Shown in pieces: positions 7,628 to 13,963 of a DNA stretch of 13,963 bases. Source of the stretch: Rikenella microfusus (GTDB lineage Bacteria; Bacteroidota; Bacteroidia; Bacteroidales; SZUA-534); the NCBI GenBank assembly GCA_020719105.1, contig DYQV01000034.1, positions 1 through 13,963 on the forward strand. Reading direction: 5' to 3'. The first letter of the stretch is position 1. Every line of letters starts with the position of its first letter. The translations under genes and the position numbers were made by a program. The notes under the pieces were generated by a model. The model had not been told where the DNA came from and searched no databases. It saw only the letters and a program-made list of their open reading frames with translations.

Positions 7628-10465
7628 ATGAAAGTTTCGATGCAAAGTAAAATTCTGTTTTTAATATGCGGTAGCCTTATCTGTTTTTCTATTGCAAAAA
7701 GTCAACCCTCTGATACGTTAGACCTTCAGGGGATGTGGAAAATCGCTATGGATGGTAATTTCAAAGACTGGCCTCAAAAAGTGGGGGTTGAACAAGAGTG
7801 GTATAAATCGGAATTGCCTTCCAACAAATCGTTGTACTTGTTAAACCAGATCTATTTTAAAAATGCCGAGTTTCAGGTGAATGATTGGATTAACTTACCA
7901 GGCTCAACCGATGAAGCCAGAATAGGGGCAGTTTTAAAAGAATCGCAAACATACTCTCCGGGTCTGGAACGTGTTTACACCTTTGACGGAGCCTTTTGGG
8001 TACAACGGAAAATAAATATTCCAAAACTTTGGGAGGGGAAAAGTGTAACCCTTTTTTTAGAGCGGACATTAGGCGCAAGCACCGTTTTTTGGGATGATAT
8101 GAAAGTTGGCGAAGATTATGGTTTGGCTTTTCCGCATCGTATAACAATCGACAAATCAATTCAAAGCGGTGAACATACACTTACAGTTCTCATTAACAAA
8201 GAGGATATGCGATATGCACATTTCGGTCATCACGGTTATGGCGGAAACGGATCGTCGTGGAATGGAATTGTGGGTAAAATAGAACTGATTGCAAAAAATG
8301 CAACAGCTCAAATTGCAAATGTGATCGTATATCCACAAATAAATTCCGAAAGTATTGATGTGAAATTATCTTACTCGTCGGAAAGTGACCTAAAGAACAC
8401 AAAAGTAAATTTCTTACTACGAAAAAAAGGAGATGTGGAATTTAAGATGATTAAAACAGAACAAAATATCAATAACCTGTTTGAAACCTCCATAACAATG
8501 CCAAAGCCGGTTTTGCTATGGAGTGAATTTACCCCGGTAGTATATGAACTGAAATGCGAATTGGAAAGTAATGGAAAAACCATCGACAGTTTTTCAACCA
8601 CTTTTGGAATGCGCGAAATTGGTAAAAAAGATGGTTACATAACCATTAACGGGAATAAAGTTTTTATGAGAGGCACACTTGATTGCGGATCGTTTCCACT
8701 TACAGGTTATCCTTATATGCAAAAAGAAAAGTGGGTTGAAATCATGAAAATTATTAAATCGTATGGATTGAACCATGTGCGTTATCATACATGGTGCCCG
8801 CCAGAAGCCGCTTTTGACGCTGCTGATGAAGTGGGTTTGTATCTGCAACCTGAACTTGCGGGTGTACCTTATGCCGAAATCAACCGCATTTTAGATACCT
8901 ATGGGAACCATCCATCGTTTTGCATGGTATCGTTAAACAATGAAGTGATGGGAGCTACCGAAGTAAATGAAAAAATTGTTGCCGAAGCAAAAATTAAAGA
9001 TTCCAGGCATCTTTATTCAAGTACCAGCCATCCGATAGGGAATAACCGGAACGACGATTTTTTTGTATCAGCCTGGGGTTTGGAAAAAACCAAGGAATGG
9101 CCTTATGCCAAGCGAATTGTGGGAATTACCTGGGGCGGAGGCGATGTGGTTCATTCCAGCCGTTTTAACCTTTTTCCGCCTGAAACTTATACTACTTTTT
9201 CAACTGAAATTGAAGGCTTGAGTGCTCCGGTTTTAGCCCATGAAATGGGACAATGGGCTATGTTTCCCAATTTTAACGAAATACCAAAATACGAAAAGGG
9301 TGTTCTAAGGAATACAAATTACGAACGCATAAAAAAGCAGATTGAAAAAAAGGGATTACTCCCATTGAACGAACAATTTGCAAAAGCATCCGGAAAATTC
9401 TCAGCCATTTTATATAAAGAAGAAATGGAATCGGTCATGCGGACTCCGGGATACGCCGGTTTTCAATTGCTCGATTTGCACGATTATCAGGGACAATATA
9501 TTTCAATTGTTGGGATTCTGACCGATTTTTGGGAATCGAAAGGGTTGGTTACCCCGCAACAACACAGCCAATATTGTAATTCGGTGGTGCCCCTGGCCAA
9601 AATGAAAAAACGTGTTTGGCAAAATCATGAGGTGTTCGATGCGGAGGTGGTTATTTCGAATTTCAGTTTTGAAAATATTGAAAATGTGGAACCTATCTGG
9701 ACTCTTACCAATGAGAATCATGATATTATTGCAAAAGGAAAATTAAATAGCGGTACCATTTCTAGCGGAAAACTTACCCCATGCTCACCGGTACAATTCT
9801 CATTAAAGGGTATTAAGCAGGCTTCGAAATTACTTTTGACTATTGAATTACCCGGGTTAAACATTCAAAACAACTGGGAAATTTGGGTGTATCCAAAAAA
9901 GGAATCCATTGATAACCAGAACGTAATTGTGCTTGAGGCCAAGGATCTTGAAAAGGCTGAAGAACTTTTAAAGCAAGGGAAAAGTGTGTTACTAATGGTC
10001 GATTCAACAAACCTGAATAATTACCGCGAAAGTTGTTTTTCTACTATTTTCTGGAACTCCATTCACAAATGGCCTCAAAAGGCACATACCATGGGTATTT
10101 TATGCAATCCTCAACATCCGGCATTAAAAAAATTTCCCACAGAATTCCATTCAAACTGGCAATGGTGGGATATTGCCATGTATGCCAAAGCCATGAATAT
10201 TTCTGATTTGCCTCACGAAGTAGTTCCTGTCATTCAGGTAATTGATTCTTATATTATAAACGAAAAACTTGCCTATTTATGGGAATGTAAAGTGGGTAAT
10301 GGAAAACTGATGGTATCATCTATTAATTTTAACCAATCCATGGAACAAAGACCCTCGGCCCGGCAACTGAAAAAAAGCATTATTGAATACATGAGCAGTG
10401 AGGCATTCAATCCCGATGTCGAGTTAAAATACTCCGAGATTTTGCCTTTACTTATAAAAAATTAA
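7628..10465 (+). CDS. secreted glycoside hydrolase family 2 exo-beta-glycosidase
   Basis: A retaining exo-glycosidase expected to remove a terminal beta-linked sugar (galactose, glucuronate, mannose or similar) in the periplasm. The 945-residue protein begins with a type I signal peptide (hydrophobic core ILFLICGSLICFSIA; cleavage probably after AKS, about residue 25). There is no proper lipobox. The GH2 layout is visible: an N-terminal jelly-roll sugar-binding domain (about 30-215), an immunoglobulin-like domain (to about 330) and a TIM barrel (about 330-625). Barrel landmarks are RGTLDCGSFPLTGYP from R348, LNHVRYHTWCPPEAAFDAAD from L381, the acid/base pair N438-E439 in SLNNEVMG, the nucleophile E539 in LAHEMGQW, and GFQLLDLHDYQGQ from G611. 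The catalytic glutamates are 100 residues apart, normal for GH2. The last ~200 residues (HSNWQWWD..., CKVGNGKLMVSS) form an additional domain found in this Bacteroidetes subgroup. It follows the DUF5107 gene by 11 bp. Exact sugar specificity is undetermined. Confidence 0.88.
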   Translation: MKVSMQSKILFLICGSLICFSIAKSQPSDTLDLQGMWKIAMDGNFKDWPQKVGVEQEWYKSELPSNKSLYLLNQIYFKNAEFQVNDWINLPGSTDEARIGAVLKESQTYSPGLERVYTFDGAFWVQRKINIPKLWEGKSVTLFLERTLGASTVFWDDMKVGEDYGLAFPHRITIDKSIQSGEHTLTVLINKEDMRYAHFGHHGYGGNGSSWNGIVGKIELIAKNATAQIANVIVYPQINSESIDVKLSYSSESDLKNTKVNFLLRKKGDVEFKMIKTEQNINNLFETSITMPKPVLLWSEFTPVVYELKCELESNGKTIDSFSTTFGMREIGKKDGYITINGNKVFMRGTLDCGSFPLTGYPYMQKEKWVEIMKIIKSYGLNHVRYHTWCPPEAAFDAADEVGLYLQPELAGVPYAEINRILDTYGNHPSFCMVSLNNEVMGATEVNEKIVAEAKIKDSRHLYSSTSHPIGNNRNDDFFVSAWGLEKTKEWPYAKRIVGITWGGGDVVHSSRFNLFPPETYTTFSTEIEGLSAPVLAHEMGQWAMFPNFNEIPKYEKGVLRNTNYERIKKQIEKKGLLPLNEQFAKASGKFSAILYKEEMESVMRTPGYAGFQLLDLHDYQGQYISIVGILTDFWESKGLVTPQQHSQYCNSVVPLAKMKKRVWQNHEVFDAEVVISNFSFENIENVEPIWTLTNENHDIIAKGKLNSGTISSGKLTPCSPVQFSLKGIKQASKLLLTIELPGLNIQNNWEIWVYPKKESIDNQNVIVLEAKDLEKAEELLKQGKSVLLMVDSTNLNNYRESCFSTIFWNSIHKWPQKAHTMGILCNPQHPALKKFPTEFHSNWQWWDIAMYAKAMNISDLPHEVVPVIQVIDSYIINEKLAYLWECKVGNGKLMVSSINFNQSMEQRPSARQLKKSIIEYMSSEAFNPDVELKYSEILPLLIKN

Positions 10466-10514
10466 ATACATAGCTGTTTTAAACTTAATTTTTGTTCAAC
10501 TAAATACTAAGAAA

Positions 10515-11378
10515 ATGAGAATGTTAAAAATTGGAATCGTTTTGCTGATTATTACAGCAACCAATGGGTGCAATAGCGATTGGCTCGACTATTCACCCAT
10601 CGATATGTACAGTGCCAAATTGGATTATGACGATAGCAAGGCACCCTATCATATAAATGTAGCAGCGGTTAGTATTCAGCCCGATAAAACCGATAAGCTT
10701 GCTACGTTAAATACCATTAAAACAATGGTGGAAAAAATTAAATTGGAGCATAACGACATCCAGGTAATTGTTTTTGGCGAAATGATACTTGAATGGTATT
10801 TTGACGAAGACACAAAAGACGGATATCAACGCTTGATGAGTGAAACGGTACCCGGAGCCTCAACCGATTCAATTAAAAACAGTGCCGTTGCCAACAATGT
10901 AACCATTGTTTTCGGGATGACAGAACTGGATGCAACATCCGATAATTTGTATAATACCCAGGTTTTAATAAGGCCAACAGGTGAAATAGTAAAATACCGC
11001 AAACGGAATTTGAATGTAACCGATGAAGACAATAAAATGGTGGCCGGCGATTCATTGGTGGTTACTGAAATTGAAGGAATTAAGGTGGCCCTGTTTATTT
11101 GTTCCGATATGCAAAGCAATAAAATTACCAAAGAAATTACCGATGCCAAAGTGGATGTTATTTTACATTCCCTAACATCGTCAACCGATATGAATGCTGA
11201 TATTAGTTATGTAGGATTACAAATGAACACCTGGATTGTATTTGCCAACCGGTATGGTACCGAAGGTGATTTTAGTTACACCGGATTTACCCAAATCATC
11301 AATCCGGCTGGCTCGGTATCTGAAAGATCAACCGGAAACAGTGCTTATGTATATCGTAGTTTAGGAATTTACAAATAA
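10515..11378 (+). CDS. carbon-nitrogen hydrolase (nitrilase superfamily) lipoprotein
   Basis: A probable amidase- or nitrilase-like hydrolase exported as a lipoprotein. The 287-residue protein starts with a basic, hydrophobic leader and a lipobox-like TNGC with Cys at residue 19. The box is not ideal (N at -2), but the rest fits, and acidic residues follow (NSDWLD), hinting at export to the cell surface. The catalytic triad of the superfamily is intact: E89 in VFGEM, K163 in KYRKRNL, C196 in LFICSDM, plus E137 at the position of the usual structural glutamate. The C-terminal signature (NTWIVFANRYG, FSYTGFTQIINPAG) is also clear. KYRKRNL has Asn where many members have His. The usual family fold is 260-300 residues, so it is full length. 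It lies 49 bp after GH2 and 6 bp before a beta-barrel gene, hence co-transcribed. Substrate unknown; nitrile, amide or N-acyl bonds are all possible. Confidence 0.85.
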   Translation: MRMLKIGIVLLIITATNGCNSDWLDYSPIDMYSAKLDYDDSKAPYHINVAAVSIQPDKTDKLATLNTIKTMVEKIKLEHNDIQVIVFGEMILEWYFDEDTKDGYQRLMSETVPGASTDSIKNSAVANNVTIVFGMTELDATSDNLYNTQVLIRPTGEIVKYRKRNLNVTDEDNKMVAGDSLVVTEIEGIKVALFICSDMQSNKITKEITDAKVDVILHSLTSSTDMNADISYVGLQMNTWIVFANRYGTEGDFSYTGFTQIINPAGSVSERSTGNSAYVYRSLGIYK

Positions 11379-11384
11379 ACAATT

Positions 11385-11981
11385 ATGAAGAATCTGTTAT
11401 TAATAATTGGGCTTCTGTGTATTATTCAAAGTGCGCAAACCCAAACCGACACAAATGTATATTACCTTTCAACCAATGTGTTATCCCCATTGGCAGGTAT
11501 AAATAAAAGTATCACCGCTGCCAATGTTTTGGTACCTTTAGTATCGAATTTAGAATACGGGTTTACCATCAGTGGGGGATTAATTAAAAATTACCATTCC
11601 TTTGAAACCAGGTTAACCTATGGAAAATCGAATGAATATAACCGTATTCCACAAGTTCAGTTTGGCTGGAATTTCTTTATTTTCGATTATTTTAAACACA
11701 ACCAAAGTGGCTGGTATGTAGGTAGTTTTGCCCGTTATTGGTTATACTACAATAAATATACAGAACAAGGGTTACAAAATATCACTACCAATTTGACTAT
11801 GGGATATTTATGGAAAAAAAACCGGATGATTTACGATTTTCGTTTGAACCAACCCTTAACTATCTATTCATGGTCAACAATTGAGCATACCAAATCGGGT
11901 TTTGAGGTAAACATGTCGCCCATGCCGGAGTTTTCACCCGTTTTACCGTTCATCAGTATTAATATCGGTTATGCCTTTTAA
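11385..11981 (+). CDS. small predicted outer-membrane beta-barrel protein
   Basis: I do not recognise a named family. The 198-residue product begins with a clear signal peptide (MKNLLLIIGLLCIIQSAQT, cleavage near residue 19-20), giving a mature protein of about 178 residues. The rest is rich in alternating hydrophobic and polar residues with many Tyr, Trp and Phe (WYVGSFARYWLYYNKY, LEYGFTISGGLIKNYHSF, IYDFRLNQPLTIYSW) and ends in an aromatic residue (ISINIGYAF). The aromatic C-terminus is the sorting signature of outer-membrane barrels, and the size suggests eight strands. It starts 6 bp after the C-N hydrolase lipoprotein gene with no promoter visible, so the two are translationally close partners. 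It may be a small pore or a membrane anchor for the lipoprotein. Function is inferred only from shape and location. Confidence 0.7.
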   Translation: MKNLLLIIGLLCIIQSAQTQTDTNVYYLSTNVLSPLAGINKSITAANVLVPLVSNLEYGFTISGGLIKNYHSFETRLTYGKSNEYNRIPQVQFGWNFFIFDYFKHNQSGWYVGSFARYWLYYNKYTEQGLQNITTNLTMGYLWKKNRMIYDFRLNQPLTIYSWSTIEHTKSGFEVNMSPMPEFSPVLPFISINIGYAF

Positions 11982-11984
11982 AAT

Positions 11985-12018
11985 AAAAAACCCTGATCTC
12001 CTTTAAGAGTTCAGGGTT
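11985..12018 (-). terminator. intrinsic terminator in minus-strand orientation
   Basis: AACCCTGA (11989-11996) pairs perfectly with TCAGGGTT (12011-12018). The stem continues inside with CTC/GAG around a short loop. The A-tract lies on the left side (11981-11990, reading TTTTTTATTT on the minus strand), so the classical stem plus U-run points leftward, as expected for a minus-strand gene. It lies 18 bp past the stop of the cysN relic and is probably that gene's old terminator. It may also stop the plus-strand operon, but there is no U-run in that direction. Confidence 0.75.
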
Positions 12019-12036
12019 GCACAATATTTCGGTATT

Positions 12037-12162
12037 TTAATTAATCATCCCTGTAGCTACGGTTTCATTGGTCCCTTCGTCAATCAGAATCACACTACCT
12101 GTTGTGCGATTCTTACGGTACGAATCATAAAAAATAGGTTTTGCAGTTACCAAAAAATCCAG
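12037..12162 (-). pseudogene. cysN: C-terminal remnant of cysN (sulfate adenylyltransferase large subunit)
   Basis: On the minus strand, the frame ending at the TAA at 12037-12039 reads VTAKPIFYDSYRKN then RTTGSVILIDEGTNETVATGMIN. This has the block pattern of the extreme C-terminus of CysN, the GTPase subunit of ATP sulfurylase (PxxFDxY, NRxTGSxILID, TNxTVxAGMI). About 38 codons are recognisable. The frame closes upstream at a TAA near 12190 and no start, GTPase domain or other CysN part is present, so this is a decayed or translocation-stranded piece rather than a gene. The adjacent terminator at 11985-12018 supports the orientation. Recognition is from memory of the family, not an alignment. 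Confidence 0.75.
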
Positions 12163-12213
12163 AAGTAAACATTCCTGGTATAATCCTGTTTACTTACCAT
12201 ATTTATAAATAAT

Positions 12214-12333
12214 ATGGCTACCAAGTGTAAAAAAGAAGACTACGAACCACCTAAAAATGCAAAGTTTGAGTGTAAAAATTGCCATCGACAAGCAAAAAAC
12301 AAAGACAAACTTTGTAAACCAGGAAAACTATAA
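12214..12333 (+). CDS. 39-residue four-cysteine mini-protein, possible zinc ribbon
   Basis: An ATG-started frame of 39 codons, too short for usual length cut-offs. The product is very lysine-rich and hydrophilic. It carries four cysteines (C5, C20, C23, C34) with a CxxC-H core (ECKNCH) and a KCKKEDYEPP start and KLCKPGKL end. Spacing of the cysteines suits a small zinc-binding ribbon or knuckle. No signal peptide or hydrophobic segment is present. The stop at 12331 is followed, about 33 bp later, by the nucleotidyltransferase start. It sits just upstream (on the opposite strand) of the cysN remnant. Coding character (near-perfect Lys/Cys design, ATG, regular stop) argues against chance, but no promoter or Shine-Dalgarno sequence is obvious. 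I do not know a function; a metal-binding or nucleic-acid-binding role is only a guess. Confidence 0.6.
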   Translation: MATKCKKEDYEPPKNAKFECKNCHRQAKNKDKLCKPGKL

Positions 12334-12366
12334 CTATGATTGTTTTCAAATCAATTACAGTATGAT

Positions 12367-13098
12367 ATGAGAGCTATGATATTTGCTGCCGGACTGGGCA
12401 CCCGATTACTGCCACTTACTCTTACAAAACCCAAAGCCTTGGTTGAGGTGGCTGGCAAAACCTTATTGCAGAGAAGTATCGAATTGCTGGTGTTGCATGG
12501 AATAAATGAAATAGTGGTAAACATTCACCATTTTTCACATTTGGTGAAAGAATATTTAGCGGCAAATAATAATTTTGGAATTACCATTCACCTATCCGAT
12601 GAGTCGGAATTATTGCTTGATACCGGAGGAGGCTTAAAAAAAGCAGGTCACTTCTTTAAAGGCAATGAACCTTTTGTAGTTATAAATTCCGATGTGGTTA
12701 GCAACATCAATCTTGCAGCCATGATGGAAAACCATAATAAAACGGGTGCAATTGCCACGCTTGCGGTGCGAAAAAGGAAATCGAACCGTAACTTTTTATT
12801 TAACCCCAACCTTGAATTAGGTGGATGGCAAAACGTAAAAGAAAATAAAGAAATTTTGATACAAGCGGGTGCTCAAATGAGTCCAATGGCTTTCAGCGGC
12901 ATTCAAATAATTTCACCCCAGTTGTTTTCCTATTTTCCAATGGAGCCTGTATTTAGTTTGGTGCAATTATATTTAGAGGCAGCAAAACATGAAAGAATAA
13001 TGGGTTATCCGCACGATGCTGATTATTGGTTCGATGCGGGGAGTATTGAAAAATTAGAAAAGATTGAACGGTTTTTACAAAATGATAACGGTTCATAG
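12367..13098 (+). CDS. sugar-1-phosphate nucleotidyltransferase, MurU-like
   Basis: A cytosolic enzyme expected to join a nucleoside triphosphate to a sugar 1-phosphate. The 243-residue protein has the NTP-transferase fold: the nucleotide loop FAAGLGTRLLPLT (residues 6-18), KPKALVEVAG (21-30), DTGGG (85-89), the metal-binding NSD (107-109), AFSGIQI (175-181) and WFDAGS (211-216). DTGGG, the SGI segment and WFDAGS are arranged as in MurU (N-acetylmuramate-1-phosphate uridylyltransferase of cell-wall recycling), whose length is similar. Mannose-1-phosphate guanylyltransferase-like enzymes are the alternative. The reading frame opens earlier at a TTG (12340), but the ATG at 12367 gives MRAMIFAAGLGTR, the ordinary family N-terminus. 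In Bacteroidetes a MurU-like gene is often beside an AmgK-like sugar kinase gene; no such kinase is in this window. It appears to be a single-gene unit. Confidence 0.8.
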   Translation: MRAMIFAAGLGTRLLPLTLTKPKALVEVAGKTLLQRSIELLVLHGINEIVVNIHHFSHLVKEYLAANNNFGITIHLSDESELLLDTGGGLKKAGHFFKGNEPFVVINSDVVSNINLAAMMENHNKTGAIATLAVRKRKSNRNFLFNPNLELGGWQNVKENKEILIQAGAQMSPMAFSGIQIISPQLFSYFPMEPVFSLVQLYLEAAKHERIMGYPHDADYWFDAGSIEKLEKIERFLQNDNGS

Positions 13099-13156
13099 GG
13101 TAAGGTTTTTTTTTAAAATGCTTTCAAAAAAAACTTATATTATTAAAAAAGCACCT

Positions 13157-13164
13157 TACATTTG
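13157..13164 (+). promoter_or_regulatory. Bacteroidetes-type -7 box before the SiaC-like gene
   Basis: TACATTTG matches TAnnTTTG perfectly. It lies about 98 bp upstream of the ATG at 13262 in a 163-bp gap. No convincing TTTG is seen at the -33 position. A second near match (TGAATTTG) lies closer to the start. The exact promoter cannot be decided. Confidence 0.4.
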
Positions 13165-13261
13165 TATTAATCTAGTTTAGTTATTATTTTTAACGATTGA
13201 ATTTACGAAATTTATTGAATTTGCAAGTAAGGTTACTGAGAAAAATTAATACCAATTGGCT

Positions 13262-13636
13262 ATGAAGGATATTATTATAAAGGGAGATAAGCAAAAACCG
13301 GATCTTATTTTTTCTGCTACAACAGGCGAATTGAAATTATCGGGGCAATCGCTGCCTGAAAATGCCACCATGCTATTTTCACCTGTTCTTGAATGGATTG
13401 ATGAATATTCAAAAGAGCCTTGCAAAAAAACGGTATTGTCGTTACAAATGAAATATTACAATACAGCATCATCTAAAATGTTCTTTTCAATCATTAAAAA
13501 GCTTAATTTACTTTTTAAAGGAGGCTTCGATGTGGAAATAGAATGGCATTATCAGCATGATGACGAAGACATGCTTGATGCCGGTGAATATTTCCGCGAT
13601 TTGGTGGATATCCCGTTTAAGTTTATTTCCTATTAA
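13262..13636 (+). CDS. SiaC-like regulatory phosphoprotein (DUF1987 family)
   Basis: A small cytosolic partner-switching protein. The 124-residue product shows the DUF1987/SiaC pattern: a beta-rich N-terminus with KPDLIFSATTGELKLSG, SLPENA (30-35), then FSPVLEWIDEY (39-49), the phospho-site region YYNTASSKM (65-73), an amphipathic helix, WHYQHDDEDMLDAGEYF and a PFKFISY end. In Pseudomonas SiaC a threonine in the same NTSSSK stretch (Thr68) is phosphorylated by SiaB and dephosphorylated by SiaA. Here Thr68 of the ATG-started protein falls in that motif. The ATG at 13262 is used; a TTG two codons earlier is possible. No siaA/siaB-like gene is in the window. It is likely a stand-alone signalling protein, perhaps controlling a diguanylate cyclase as in Pseudomonas; that partner is unproven in Bacteroidetes. 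Confidence 0.8.
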   Translation: MKDIIIKGDKQKPDLIFSATTGELKLSGQSLPENATMLFSPVLEWIDEYSKEPCKKTVLSLQMKYYNTASSKMFFSIIKKLNLLFKGGFDVEIEWHYQHDDEDMLDAGEYFRDLVDIPFKFISY

Positions 13637-13963
13637 AATCAAATCATTTTATTAGTTATAACGAGGCTGTCAAAAAAGTAAGAAAAACAATATCCACAAA
13701 GGTCGCATTCCCGATTACTCGGGATCACTGAGTACGCAAAGAATTATTTATCTATATGTTAATCTTGGTGTCGGCTTTAGTTTAAAATAGCGATGCTAAT
13801 TGATACATTTTATTTTTTCGTCGCAGTCAACATCTCCATTTTTACTTAATTCAGATCGCGCGACGATTAAAAATTTGGCAATCATACCGGGGTTTAAAAC
13901 CCCCGGCTACTTATGTTAAAGCCTTACGGGCTTTTTGCAATCATCAATGCGTAATTTAACTAA
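13637..13963. repeat. gene-free tail with palindromic elements resembling dispersed intergenic repeats
   Basis: No credible ORF is present in this 327-bp stretch. Starting at 13663 is GAGGCTGTC, which resembles the edges of dispersed elements or IS elements in this phylum. A hairpin TCCCGA...TCGGGA spans 13709-13724 and is followed by a GTACGCAAAGAATT tract. An inverted repeat TCGTCGC (13818-13824) / GCGACGA (13860-13866) comes next. A GC-rich palindrome CCGGGG (13887-13892) / CCCCGG (13901-13906) is followed by AAAGCC (13918-13923) / GGCTTT (13929-13934), which runs into TT and looks like a terminator. The mixture of short palindromes between genes suggests a multi-copy repeat unit. Copy number cannot be seen from one window. 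Confidence 0.5.
13918..13936 (+). terminator. terminator-like hairpin with short U-run inside the repeat tail
   Basis: AAAGCC (13918-13923) pairs with GGCTTT (13929-13934) across a five-base loop and is followed by TT. It could end transcription from the SiaC-like gene about 280 bp upstream, though it sits within the palindromic repeat tail, so it may instead be only part of that repeat. Confidence 0.35.

Noticed and set aside
7628..7710. Lipoprotein signal on the GH2 glycosidase
   Set aside because: The cysteines in the leader lack Gly, Ala or Ser at -1, so a type I signal peptide is more likely.
2851..11981. SusC/SusD-type polysaccharide utilisation locus
   Set aside because: No TonB-dependent receptor or SusD-like lipoprotein is encoded. 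The only outer-membrane candidate is a 198-residue barrel.
13663..13963. Insertion sequence or intact transposon
   Set aside because: There is an IS-edge-like GAGGCTGTC but no transposase frame and no matching inverted end in the window.
1..13963. CRISPR array, tRNA or rRNA
   Set aside because: No regular direct repeats with spacers and no cloverleaf or rRNA-like sequence were seen.

Overview
The window looks like chromosomal DNA from a member of the Bacteroidetes (Bacteroidota), probably a free-living or environmental Bacteroidales/Marinilabiliales-type organism. The reasons are AT-rich DNA, few purine-rich Shine-Dalgarno sequences, two perfect matches to the Bacteroidetes -7 promoter box TAnnTTTG, and protein types typical of the phylum: a sugar-porter gene beside a DUF5107 gene, a HEMGQW-type family 2 glycosidase, a SiaC-like DUF1987 protein and a remnant of cysN. 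I see no rRNA, tRNA, CRISPR array or intact transposase.

Left part (1-1526): an amino-acid/cation permease of the APC superfamily, convergent with the next gene.

Centre (1575-11981): a sugar- or glycoside-utilisation locus. A minus-strand AraC-family sensor is divergent, across a 352-bp control region, from a five-gene plus-strand run: MFS sugar porter, DUF5107-TPR protein (1113 aa), secreted GH2 glycosidase, secreted carbon-nitrogen hydrolase lipoprotein (nitrilase superfamily, Glu-Lys-Cys triad intact), and a small predicted outer-membrane beta-barrel. Gaps are 32, 11, 49 and 6 bp. The inferred flow is that the barrel lets a small substrate through or anchors the system, GH2 and the C-N hydrolase process it outside the cytoplasm, the symporter imports the sugar, and the cytosolic DUF5107-TPR protein acts on it. 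AraC is the likely switch. No SusC/SusD pair, sugar kinase or isomerase is present, so the substrate is more likely a small glycoside than a long polysaccharide. The substrate itself cannot be read from the sequence.

Right part (11982-13963): a junk-like interval holding the last ~40 codons of a broken cysN on the minus strand with its own terminator, then a 39-codon four-cysteine mini-protein that is not annotated by length-based callers. A MurU-like nucleotidyltransferase and a stand-alone SiaC-like phosphoprotein follow. The last 327 bp is gene-free and made of short palindromes resembling dispersed intergenic repeats.

The best candidates for something undescribed are the SusCD-less operon coupling GH2, a lipoprotein C-N hydrolase and a DUF5107-TPR protein, and the four-cysteine mini-protein beside the cysN relic.
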